Assembly: GCA_030620375.1 (NCBI GenBank)
Contig: JAUXEW010000041.1
Span: forward strand, 1 to 15,151
DNA length: 15,151 nucleotides
Reading direction: 5' to 3'
DNA from: Desulfobacteraceae bacterium
Lineage (GTDB): Bacteria > Desulfobacterota > Desulfobacteria > Desulfobacterales > UBA5616
This document shows positions 1 to 6,369 of the stretch, piece after piece (the stretch's first letter is position 1; the number at the start of each line of letters is the position of its first letter). The position numbers and the translations under genes are program-made. The notes below the pieces were generated by a model. It made no database searches. It saw nothing but the letters and a program-made list of their open reading frames with translations, and was not told where the DNA came from.

Positions 1-328
1 AAATTTTATGGCCTGCTGCCGCTCCACGCCCCGAACTTATTGAGAAGTTACCTTAAACTTTAATAAATTGCCCGATTTATTATAATATCATAAATTAATT
101 GTCAAAATGAATTCTTATTTCACAATGAAGGCCATATTTCAGTGAAATTGGACCAAAAAACATAAATGCTTGTAAAATCTAATGGTTTATGATATATAAT
201 GATAATTGAAATTTAAATATAATGAAAATGATAAGGAAATTTTTTAGTACGGAATTCTATCTTATCGCTGTTTGGGTTCAAAATTTCATTTAAAATATTA
301 TAGCGGAAAATAATAAAGGGGAAAATTT
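1..328. other. AT-rich non-coding stretch
   Basis: No convincing gene is visible in either strand here. The stretch is strongly AT-rich with many A/T runs, unlike the coding regions that follow. The first 50 bases are more GC-rich and differ from the rest, so they may be the edge of a feature lying outside the window. Weak promoter-like sequences occur, for example TTGTAA at 170-175 with TATATA 17 bases downstream, but in such AT-rich DNA these can arise by chance. The right-hand end supplies the probable promoter and ribosome binding site of the small gene at 329. Confidence 0.5.
272..301 (+). promoter_or_regulatory. Possible promoter of the small Cys4 gene
   Basis: TTGGGT at 272-277 and TATTAT at 296-301 are separated by 18 bases, which would place the transcription start near 308, about 20 bases before the ATG at 329. 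The -10 matches the sigma70 consensus in five of six positions, but the -35 is imperfect. The position is sensible; the match alone is modest evidence in AT-rich DNA. Confidence 0.35.
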
Positions 329-481
329 ATGTCAGAAAAACATCCTGAGTGCCCGCTCTATAATCCCTTAAATTGTAAAGAATATTACAATCCCAAAATT
401 TGTGCATTTGTTCGGAAAGATAAAGTTTGCCTGAAGAAAAAAAAACCAAAGGCAAAGGCAAAAGCAAAAGCCAAAGGATAG
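329..481 (+). CDS. Small four-cysteine protein with Lys/Ala tail
   Basis: This 50-residue reading frame has an ATG start and a good ribosome binding site, AAAGGGG at 315-321, seven bases upstream. Residues 5-34 hold four cysteines at positions 8, 16, 25 and 34 with near-regular spacing (7, 8 and 8 residues between them) in a motif of the form ECPLYN...NCK...KICA...KVC. Such spacing fits a small metal-binding (zinc or Fe-S) fold. Residues 35-50 are a run of lysines followed by Pro and alternating Lys-Ala pairs, like the basic tails of nucleic-acid-binding proteins. No signal peptide or membrane segment is seen, so a cytoplasmic location is expected. It converges on algH. Reality as a gene rests on the RBS, the non-random cysteine pattern and the promoter-like sequence upstream. 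Function is unknown; nucleic-acid binding is inference only. Confidence 0.65.
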   Translation: MSEKHPECPLYNPLNCKEYYNPKICAFVRKDKVCLKKKKPKAKAKAKAKG

Positions 482-578
482 TCTAATATCATTTTACGAG
501 ACACTAAATTGAGGCTCACGGTTCCGAAAGGTGGGAGAGACTGAACATGAAGGAAGTTGAGCGTGTTTTAAAAATAAT

Positions 579-1160
579 TTATGCATGACCGGCTTTATTT
601 GAAAGTAATGTCGGATCTATACCAACCTGTTTCATGGCCTCTTTCCATTTTGATTCAACCGGAATATCAAAAATTATTTCCTCAGAAGCCGGATTTGTAA
701 TCCAGGAGTTCTCTTTGATCTCCGACTCCAGCTGTTGCGGTCCCCAGCCGGCGCATCCGAGACATATCAAAAAGGAGTTCGGCCCCTTTCCCATTGAGAT
801 TGACTCTAAAATATCAATGGTATTACTCATAGCCAATGATGGTGTAACCATGAAACATCCTTCCCAGTCGAAGGGAGGGCTATGAAGCACAAATATTTCA
901 TTGATATGAACAGGTCCGCCGATAAATATCGGTATAGATCCCAAATCCGGTGTGCATTCCAGATTAAGTTCTTTAAAAATATCTTTTCCGGAAACCGTGG
1001 AATAGAACCGATTAATGATCAAACCAACTGAGCCCAATGGCGTATGCTCACAAATACAGGTAACGGTCATTGAAAAATTCGGGTCTGCCAACCCCGGCAT
1101 GGCTAAAAGAAAATGCCCTTTAAGAGAATTCAGGGTTTGGTTTTTAATTTGATCCTGCAC
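579..1160 (-). CDS. algH: YqgE/AlgH family protein (UPF0301)
   Basis: The 193-residue product matches the AlgH/YqgE family along its whole length. Near the N-terminus is GHFLLAMPGLADPNF, typical of the family (usually G-x-F-L-I-A-x-P-x-m-x-D-p-x-F). It is followed by CEHTPLGSVGLIINR, GGPV and the Trp/Gly-rich segment GCAGWGPQQLESEI. The usual family length is 180-200 residues. The start codon is GTG (1158-1160), supported by AAGGAG at 1168-1173, seven bases away. The family is cytoplasmic; in Pseudomonas AlgH influences alginate regulation, but the molecular activity is not settled, so the name is a family label. The gene stands alone, convergent with the small Cys4 gene and divergent from glycerate kinase. 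An ATG-initiated 13-codon frame at 547-588 on the opposite strand overlaps its end but looks incidental. Confidence 0.9.
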   Translation of the reverse strand: MQDQIKNQTLNSLKGHFLLAMPGLADPNFSMTVTCICEHTPLGSVGLIINRFYSTVSGKDIFKELNLECTPDLGSIPIFIGGPVHINEIFVLHSPPFDWEGCFMVTPSLAMSNTIDILESISMGKGPNSFLICLGCAGWGPQQLESEIKENSWITNPASEEIIFDIPVESKWKEAMKQVGIDPTLLSNKAGHA

Positions 1161-1218
1161 AACACCACTCCTTATGCGCTCTTAACAAGTCGAGACCTTT
1201 GTAAAACGCCGCGTTTTT

Positions 1219-1248
1219 TTAAAGTAAACTACCACCCGCATAGCGGGA
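1219..1248 (+). repeat. 30-bp dispersed hairpin repeat, copy 1
   Basis: This 30-base sequence begins TTAAAGT, contains CCACCC and ends CATAGCGGGA. It matches the reverse complement of 6340-6369 at 25 of 30 positions by direct comparison. Its 3' half folds as CCCGC-ATA-GCGGG. The hairpin is not followed by a T-run on either strand, so it is not a classical terminator. It is probably a repetitive extragenic palindrome of this genome. Confidence 0.6.
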
Positions 1249-1288
1249 AAAAAGGGGGCACGCCAGTGCCTCAAATTTTCAGTTTTAT

Positions 1289-1314
1289 CCCGGTGCGAAG
1301 CATCGGGTTTTTTT
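1289..1314 (+). terminator. Strong intrinsic terminator without an obvious gene
   Basis: CCCGGTGC at 1289-1296, loop GAA, then GCATCGGG at 1300-1307 form an eight-pair stem with one G-T pair, followed directly by seven T's at 1308-1314. This is a textbook rho-independent terminator for plus-strand transcription. On the minus strand the T-run lies on the wrong side. The nearest annotated plus-strand gene upstream is the small Cys4 gene ending at 481, with algH in opposite orientation between them. Confidence 0.75.
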
Positions 1315-1349
1315 AAAACAAATAATACGCTATACCTTAACATCTTTAA

Positions 1350-1439
1350 ATGCGATGTTCAAGAAGTCCTGACATCATGATCAAGGCAAACCATAACGGC
1401 TTGACGGAACAAGACATAGTTGGTAATTATATCGGATAA
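1350..1439 (+). CDS. Possible 29-residue leader peptide ahead of glycerate kinase
   Basis: A short frame starts with ATG at 1350 (a second in-frame ATG is at 1377) and ends with TAA at 1437-1439. The last A of that stop is the first base of the glycerate kinase ATG, giving a TAATG overlap as seen in translationally coupled gene pairs. The encoded peptide (MRCSRSPDIM... ending VGNYIG) is not recognised. No clear Shine-Dalgarno sequence precedes either ATG. It matters because the glycerate kinase start also lacks a clear ribosome binding site. A frame of this length can occur by chance, so this is tentative. Confidence 0.2.
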   Translation: MRCSRSPDIMIKANHNGLTEQDIVGNYIG

Positions 1440-2782
1440 TGAAGGCCAAAACCAAAACCCTCATTGAAATGCGGAACGATGCAGCCGATATATTTTATGA
1501 CGGCATTAAAGCCGTTGATCCGTCGGCAGCTATTGGGAAATATTGTAAACTAAAAAACAACCAGTTCATAGCCGGAAGCCGAACCTACGATCTATCACGA
1601 TTCAAACGAGTATTTGTTATCGGTGCAGGAAAAGCTACCGCACCCATGGCCTCTGCAATTGAGGGATTGCTTGGCAATATCGTTAGCGGCGGCGCAATTA
1701 ATGTCAAATATGGTTATCGTGAACAGCTCCGTCGAATCAAGTTGATTGAAGCAGGCCATCCGATTCCGGATAAAAACGGTCAAATCGGGGCAAATTATAT
1801 TTTTAATATTGCCCATTCCGCGACTGAGGATGATCTTGTCATCTGCTTGATTTCAGGCGGGGGTTCTGCACTTCTCCCCTTACCTGCACCAGGCCTTTCC
1901 TTGCAAGACAAACAGGATGCAATCCGGCAATTTTTATCTTGCGGAGCCACAATCCATGAAATAAATACGATCCGAAAGCACGTTTCCCTGATAAAGGGGG
2001 GCCAACTTGCACGGACCGCATACCCGGCAACCCTTGTTTCATTATTACTCTCAGATGTTGTTGGGGACGACGTGGATGTTATTGCCTCCGGCCCCACTGT
2101 ACCGGATTCAAGCACATTTGAAGATTGCATGAATATTATCGAAAAATACGATATTCAAGACAAACTACCGAAAACCATAATTTCCCGTATAAAATCGGGC
2201 ATATCAGGGCAAATACCGGAAACACCGAAGTCCGGAGATCCGATTTTTCAGAAAACCCACAATTTTATTACCGGTAGTAACATTGATGCGGTTATTGCCG
2301 GTAAACAAAAAGCGGAAAGTCTGGGGTACAACGCCCTGATACTCTCCTCATTAATAGAGGGTGATACAACACAAGTGGCGCAGGTTCATAGTGCCATTGC
2401 AAAGGAAATTCTTAAAACCGGCAACCCGGTTCCACCTCCGGCCTGTATCCTTTCCGGTGGCGAAACCACCGTCAAGCTGGTCGGCAAGGGCCTGGGCGGT
2501 AGAAATCAGGAATTTGCCCTGGCTTCTGCTATTGAAATTGAAGGTTACGAAAACATCGTCATCCTAAGTGCCGGAACCGATGGAACAGACGGTCCGACTG
2601 ATGCAGCAGGTGCAATATCCGATACCCATACCTTAAAAAAAGCAACCGCTGTTGGTGTAAATGCCGTACATAGCCTGATGGACAATGATTCATATCACTT
2701 TTTCAAAGCCATTGGAGATCTGTTCATTACAGGCCCGACCAATACAAATGTCATGGACCTAAGATTATTGCTTGTAAATTAA
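1439..2782 (+). CDS. gckA: Glycerate 2-kinase, MOFRL family
   Basis: The 447-residue product is a full-length glycerate kinase of the GckA/TtuD type, which phosphorylates D-glycerate with ATP, normally at the 2-position, feeding glycolysis at 2-phosphoglycerate. The N-terminal domain shows IGAGKAT (61-67), the glycine-rich SGGGSA (139-144), NTIRKH (176-181) with KGGQLA just after, and SDVVGDD...ASGPT (205-220). The C-terminal MOFRL domain shows SGGETTV (339-345), GRNQEF (354-359), GTDGTDGPTDAAGA (379-392) and TGPTNTNVMD (431-440). Length is normal for the family (about 420-450). The ATG at 1439 has no good ribosome binding site. A poor promoter-like pair (TTGACG at 1401, AATTAT at 1425) and an overlapping upstream frame (1350-1439) give two possible explanations. 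A palindromic repeat follows the stop. It is a cytoplasmic enzyme; no pathway partner is adjacent, so the source of glycerate is unknown. Confidence 0.9.
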   Translation: MKAKTKTLIEMRNDAADIFYDGIKAVDPSAAIGKYCKLKNNQFIAGSRTYDLSRFKRVFVIGAGKATAPMASAIEGLLGNIVSGGAINVKYGYREQLRRIKLIEAGHPIPDKNGQIGANYIFNIAHSATEDDLVICLISGGGSALLPLPAPGLSLQDKQDAIRQFLSCGATIHEINTIRKHVSLIKGGQLARTAYPATLVSLLLSDVVGDDVDVIASGPTVPDSSTFEDCMNIIEKYDIQDKLPKTIISRIKSGISGQIPETPKSGDPIFQKTHNFITGSNIDAVIAGKQKAESLGYNALILSSLIEGDTTQVAQVHSAIAKEILKTGNPVPPPACILSGGETTVKLVGKGLGGRNQEFALASAIEIEGYENIVILSAGTDGTDGPTDAAGAISDTHTLKKATAVGVNAVHSLMDNDSYHFFKAIGDLFITGPTNTNVMDLRLLLVN

Positions 2783-2817
2783 CCGCAATAACATTTCCGT
2801 TTACCCCTCTCCCGGAC

Positions 2818-2867
2818 TTGAAAAAGCAATGCGAACGCATTCCCCGTAGCTTGCTGCGGGAAGGCTT
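2818..2867 (+). repeat. About 50-bp palindromic repeat, copy A
   Basis: The core starts TTGAAAAAGCAATG and ends GGGAAGGCTT. It contains two adjacent palindromes: AATGCG-AA-CGCATT (2828-2841) and CCCCGTAGC-TT-GCTGCGGG (2842-2860). Near-identical copies occur at 8227-8277 and, inverted, at 14975-15024. It lies just downstream of glycerate kinase and could act as an mRNA 3'-end hairpin, but it has no T-run. A TTTCGCAAAAAGTC motif at about 2886-2899 resembles the terminal inverted repeat of the element at 8173-8340. Confidence 0.75.
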
Positions 2868-3009
2868 CCATCCGAACATTGACGGTTTCGCAAAAAGTCT
2901 AATTAGCGCTGAAAAGCTTCACTAAAGTGCTTGCGTTATGCTATTTTATGGTCATTTTCGTCAACAGTAGCGGCAACAAAAGAAAGGCACATACCGGTAA
3001 GGAGTCCCA

Positions 3010-4524
3010 ATGACCGCATCAATAAAATATCATATTGAAACCTGTTATGACCGTTATCTGTTAAAAGGGCGTGCTTTGGACTGGGAGAATCAGCCTGACC
3101 TCTATAAGTCATATTCGGCCAAGGGCCTGATCAACTTGTCGAAAACCAATTTTTCTTCTAAATACAACCTGTGGGAACTCTCTGAAACAAAATCGATCAC
3201 CGATAATAAAACTGATCTAAACCTATTGGCAAAAATATTAGACTTAAGTTATAGTTTCACCGCAAAAGCCCGTCATGCAACGGGTGATTTTTATTATCGA
3301 GGCGCCGCGTCAGCAGGTGCGCTCTATCCGAATGAAATATATCTCGGCACCTATGATGTTCACGGTTTAAGGTCCTGCCTTTATCATTATGGAATCAAGC
3401 ATCGACAACTGACACCGATACGTGAAGAAAATTGTATTCATTTTGTCTCCCAGGCCACCCCAAAAGCGGAAGGCTGTGAACTTGTCGCAACTCTTTTTAT
3501 CACTGGAATTTTTTTCAGAAGTTCCTGGAAATATAGAGAACGGGCATATCGATATGTACTGCTTGATGCCGGCCATCTGATTCAAAATATTTTTTGGGCA
3601 ATAACATCAACAGGTGTTTCATTCTCGTGCCATTATGATTTTCATGATAAAAACATATCAGACCTGCTGGGCCTCGATGAAAAAAGAGAAGTATGTCTCG
3701 CCTGCGTACATCTTACTAAAAAGTCTGCCGTCCCCACACTAAACAGCAAAGTTAACTTATTTCCTTCATCGAAAACCATAATCAAGTCAAGCCAGGCACC
3801 TCCTCACGAAGTAGTGTATGATCAAATTGATGATATTCACTGGACGGGCGCTATGAATATAGATCTATTTAAACCTGTCACCGGCAATATACCATCCATT
3901 GGTATACAGCCAAAAACCTGGCAACCGATTCAAAAATATAAAAAAACAGAAAGTGAAATGGATTATCCCGACGCCCTGTTGTTTAGACGTTCAAAGAGAA
4001 ATTTCATCAACCGATCAATTCCTCGAAAACAACTTATGCGTCTTTTGGAGCTCTTGGATTTAGAATTCAGACAACTTCCATCGGATACTGATTGCTATTC
4101 TGCTTCGGTTTCTATCGGTTTTTTAGCAAATAATATTGAAGGGGTGGAACCGGGATTCTATCTGTTGGACTTTAATCGACATTGCTTCGGACTGGTGAAA
4201 TCCGGTTCTTTCACCGCAGCTATGGCATCGGTCTGCCTGGAGCAACACTGGTTAAAAAACGCATCCGTACACTTTCTCTTTATATCCAATTTTTCTGCTA
4301 TCGATGAAATATGGGGTCCCCGGAGTTATCGCTATGCCATGATGACAGCCGGTAGAATCGGACAATCTATCTATGTTGGGAGCACCGCTCTCGGGATGGG
4401 GTGTTGCGGCATAGGTGCCCTATACGATTACGAAGCCCAAAGCTTGTTGGATCTTAGCGAGGACGCTTTCCTTTACTATCTCGTTGCCGTCGGGCCGGTA
4501 AAACATAAGAGCGATACCGGTTGA
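3010..4524 (+). CDS. SagB-type (SagB/ThcOx) tandem nitroreductase-like flavoprotein
   Basis: The 504-residue product has two nitroreductase-fold halves. The first half shows RGAASAGALYPNEIYL (97-112), the SagB-like P-S-G-G-A-L-Y-P region with Ala-Ser-Ala replacing Pro-Ser-Gly, and RAYRYVLLDAGHLIQNIFWA (178-197). The second half opens with LLFRRSKRNF (323-332) and holds GPRSYRYAMMTAGRIGQSI (436-454) and GMGCCGIGALYD (462-473). Known relatives bind FMN and oxidise azoline rings in ribosomal peptide natural products or carry out other oxidoreductions; many tandem-domain relatives have unknown substrates. No YcaO cyclodehydratase, SagC or evident precursor peptide is nearby, so a RiPP role is not supported by context. 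No signal peptide is seen. The ATG start is fixed by AAGGAG at 2999-3004, five bases away. The stop codon overlaps the promoter of dtd 31 bases downstream. Confidence 0.85.
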   Translation: MTASIKYHIETCYDRYLLKGRALDWENQPDLYKSYSAKGLINLSKTNFSSKYNLWELSETKSITDNKTDLNLLAKILDLSYSFTAKARHATGDFYYRGAASAGALYPNEIYLGTYDVHGLRSCLYHYGIKHRQLTPIREENCIHFVSQATPKAEGCELVATLFITGIFFRSSWKYRERAYRYVLLDAGHLIQNIFWAITSTGVSFSCHYDFHDKNISDLLGLDEKREVCLACVHLTKKSAVPTLNSKVNLFPSSKTIIKSSQAPPHEVVYDQIDDIHWTGAMNIDLFKPVTGNIPSIGIQPKTWQPIQKYKKTESEMDYPDALLFRRSKRNFINRSIPRKQLMRLLELLDLEFRQLPSDTDCYSASVSIGFLANNIEGVEPGFYLLDFNRHCFGLVKSGSFTAAMASVCLEQHWLKNASVHFLFISNFSAIDEIWGPRSYRYAMMTAGRIGQSIYVGSTALGMGCCGIGALYDYEAQSLLDLSEDAFLYYLVAVGPVKHKSDTG

Positions 4525-4549
4525 ACAAAAAATCTGTTTTTGATATACT
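4521..4549 (+). promoter_or_regulatory. Sigma70-type promoter of dtd, positioned for a leaderless mRNA
   Basis: TTGAAC (4521-4526), a 17-base spacer and TATACT (4544-4549) form a very good sigma70-type promoter. TG one base before the -10 (4541-4542) adds an extended -10 element. Transcription would start about seven bases after the -10, which is at or next to the dtd ATG at 4556. The -35 overlaps the TGA stop of the preceding gene (4522-4524). Confidence 0.7.
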
Positions 4550-4555
4550 GTTTTT

Positions 4556-5014
4556 ATGCGTGCCGTAATCCAGAGAGTCAAAAAGAGTACCGTAGCCGTC
4601 GACAATGAAATTATCGGAAAAATTGGATGCGGGTTGGTGGTCTTTCTTGGCGTGGCCCATGATGACGAAGCTGGTGATGCTGATTATCTGGTTGAAAAAA
4701 TATCCCATTTGAGAATTTTTGAGGATGACTGCGGAAAGATGAATCGGTCATTGCTGGAAACCCGCGGTGAAATGCTCGTGGTTTCCCAGTTTACCTTGCT
4801 CGGTGACTGCCGAAAGGGAAGACGGCCCTCATTTATGGCTGCCGCCGAACCGAAAATAGCAAACACCCTTTACGAATATTTTGTCGACCAGGCTCGAAAA
4901 AAAGGAGTTTTTGTTCAAACCGGCAAATTTCAGGCCATGATGGCGGTTTCACTGATTAATGACGGCCCGGTGACATTTATCTTGGAAAGCAACATCAGCA
5001 ACGCTAACCGTTAG
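4556..5014 (+). CDS. dtd: D-aminoacyl-tRNA deacylase
   Basis: The 152-residue product is a complete DTD family protein. It is a cytoplasmic enzyme that hydrolyses D-amino acids mischarged on tRNA, and in many bacteria also glycine from tRNA-Ala. It begins MRAVIQRV, as most members do. It carries the SQFTL motif (77-81) with GRRPSF shortly after (88-93), and the Gly-cisPro motif region NDGPVT (135-140) near the C-terminus. Length is typical (about 145-150). No Shine-Dalgarno sequence precedes the ATG; instead a strong promoter ends seven bases before it, so the message is probably leaderless. The TAG stop is followed within 18 bases by the ATG of dacB, so the two genes are likely co-transcribed. 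Confidence 0.95.
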   Translation: MRAVIQRVKKSTVAVDNEIIGKIGCGLVVFLGVAHDDEAGDADYLVEKISHLRIFEDDCGKMNRSLLETRGEMLVVSQFTLLGDCRKGRRPSFMAAAEPKIANTLYEYFVDQARKKGVFVQTGKFQAMMAVSLINDGPVTFILESNISNANR

Positions 5015-5032
5015 TTGCGATCAGACATCATT

Positions 5033-6310
5033 ATGAAATTCGTCCTGTTTTTATTGCCTATTCTCTTTATATCCGCATTTCCCGGACAAATACAACTTTT
5101 GCGTGGCATTCATTTCTCCCGATTCGTCTCCCCTGAAGTTTATGCTTTTTCGAAACCGGAAGATTCGGCCCTTGCCGATAAAAAGTCCTCTTTCAATGAG
5201 ATTAAAAAACTAATCGGACCTAACGATGCCGTTCTTTTGGCCGATCCGGCAGGTAGAATCCTCTTTGCTCAAAACGCCGATAAGGATCTCATTCCCGCCT
5301 CCACAATAAAAATATTCACCTCACTGATGGCACTCCATTACCTGGGTGACGATTATCGGTTTACAACTGAATTTTACCTGGATACAAACCAAAATCTTAA
5401 AATCAAAGGATACGGTGACCCGTTATTAATATCAGAAGTCTTACAGGAAATCTCCACGTCCTTGTCTTGCCATCTGAAACAGTTTAACGACCTGATTTTG
5501 GATCATTCCTATTTCAGCGATCCCATAACGATTCCGGGCGTTACATCATCATCGGAACCTTACGACTCCCCCAACGGTGCCTTATGCGTTAATTTTAACA
5601 CGGTTTATTTCAAACAGGATAAAAATGGGAACCTAACCAGTGCTGAATCGCAAACGCCACTACTGCCATACGTGTTAACAAAAATCAAACGATCCGGCCT
5701 TAAGCAAGGAAGAATTTTACTGTCAAACGAAGGGAATGAGTGCACCATTTATGCAGGACATCTGTTTTTACATTTTTTAGCCGGCCAAAATATTAAATCA
5801 AGCGGAAAAATCCGAATTGGCGCCGTTGACAAAAAAACCGACACACTCTTATTTACCTATAGGTCTAAATTTTCAATAGAACAAATCATATCAAGACTCT
5901 TCGAATATTCAAACAATTATATTGCCAACCAGTTATTGCTTTCCGTTTCTGCAAAAGTCTTTTCCCCTCCCGGAACCTTGCACAAAGGCATAGACGTCGC
6001 ACGGGCATATACCAGTCATATATTGAAGGACGGCCATATTTCAATCGTTGAAGGTTCAGGAATATCAAGGGGAAACAGATTGACGGCATTAAGCATGCTG
6101 AACATATTAAATGAATTTGAGCCGTATTATTATTTGATGCAGAAAACGGGCCGTCTATTTTCTAAAACCGGAACGCTAAAGGGGGTTAAGACCAGAGCGG
6201 GTTATATCGTAGATCATAAAAAAGAGTTGAACCGTTTTGTCATCCTGATCAACACTCCCGGAAAAACCGATGCGGCTATCGTAAAACATCTTATTCAGGC
6301 ACTTAAATGA
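5033..6310 (+). CDS. dacB: D-alanyl-D-alanine carboxypeptidase, PBP4/DacB (peptidase S13) family
   Basis: From the ATG at 5033 the product has 425 residues. It begins with a hydrophobic signal peptide (MKFVLFLLPILFISAFPG), so it should act in the periplasm on peptidoglycan, removing the terminal D-Ala or cutting cross-links. The three penicillin-binding-protein motifs are present in order: STIK (90-93) with the nucleophile Ser90, SNN (293-295) and KTG (378-380). The long stretch between the first two motifs is typical of class C PBP4 proteins. A TTG directly after the dtd stop (5015) would add six residues; I prefer the ATG because the signal peptide then starts normally. Neither candidate has a clear ribosome binding site. 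The gene converges with folE2, and no strong terminator lies between them. Confidence 0.88.
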   Translation: MKFVLFLLPILFISAFPGQIQLLRGIHFSRFVSPEVYAFSKPEDSALADKKSSFNEIKKLIGPNDAVLLADPAGRILFAQNADKDLIPASTIKIFTSLMALHYLGDDYRFTTEFYLDTNQNLKIKGYGDPLLISEVLQEISTSLSCHLKQFNDLILDHSYFSDPITIPGVTSSSEPYDSPNGALCVNFNTVYFKQDKNGNLTSAESQTPLLPYVLTKIKRSGLKQGRILLSNEGNECTIYAGHLFLHFLAGQNIKSSGKIRIGAVDKKTDTLLFTYRSKFSIEQIISRLFEYSNNYIANQLLLSVSAKVFSPPGTLHKGIDVARAYTSHILKDGHISIVEGSGISRGNRLTALSMLNILNEFEPYYYLMQKTGRLFSKTGTLKGVKTRAGYIVDHKKELNRFVILINTPGKTDAAIVKHLIQALK

Positions 6311-6339
6311 TGTAATGTTTTAAAACAAAAAATAAAGTC

Positions 6340-6369
6340 TCCCGCTATGTGGGTGGCCATTCACTTTAA
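6340..6369 (-). repeat. 30-bp dispersed hairpin repeat, copy 2
   Basis: Read on the minus strand, this sequence begins TTAAAGT, contains CCACCC and ends CATAGCGGGA. It matches 1219-1248 at 25 of 30 positions. It overlaps the TAA stop of folE2 (6366-6368) and fills most of the gap between the convergent dacB and folE2 genes. On the plus strand CCCGC-TAT-GTGGG can pair with one G-T pair, so it could protect the dacB mRNA 3' end. On the minus strand a T-rich stretch follows a few bases later, giving at best a weak folE2 terminator. Confidence 0.55.

Larger units (their letters stand above)
1203..1314 (+). ncRNA. Hairpin cluster ending in a terminator; possible small RNA
   Basis: On the plus strand this gap contains four candidate stem-loops in a row: AAAACGC/GCGTTTT around 1203-1217 followed by T's, CCCGC-ATA-GCGGG at 1235-1247, GGCAC-GCCA-GTGCC near 1257-1270, and a strong terminator at 1289-1314. 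No protein gene lies just upstream on this strand, since algH runs the other way. A small RNA, or the 3' end of a long transcript antisense to algH, would explain a terminator here. I see no convincing promoter inside the gap, and the CCCGC hairpin belongs to a dispersed repeat, so a collection of extragenic repeats is an equally good reading. Confidence 0.25.

Noticed and set aside
441..478. Possible tandem DNA repeat (AAAGGC/AAAGCA units)
   Set aside because: It is the codon-level consequence of the Lys-Ala tail of the small protein, too short and irregular to be an array or CRISPR.
547..588. 13-codon plus-strand frame (MKEVERVLKIIYA)
   Set aside because: It is very short, overlaps the algH end, and has only a loosely placed purine-rich sequence upstream; nothing supports a product.
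1795..2130. Frame antisense to glycerate kinase
   Set aside because: It is fully inside the conserved kinase gene on the opposite strand, with no recognisable domain.
2999..4524. RiPP/azoline peptide biosynthesis cluster
   Set aside because: Only the SagB-like flavoprotein is present; no YcaO, SagC, transporter or convincing precursor peptide is in the window.
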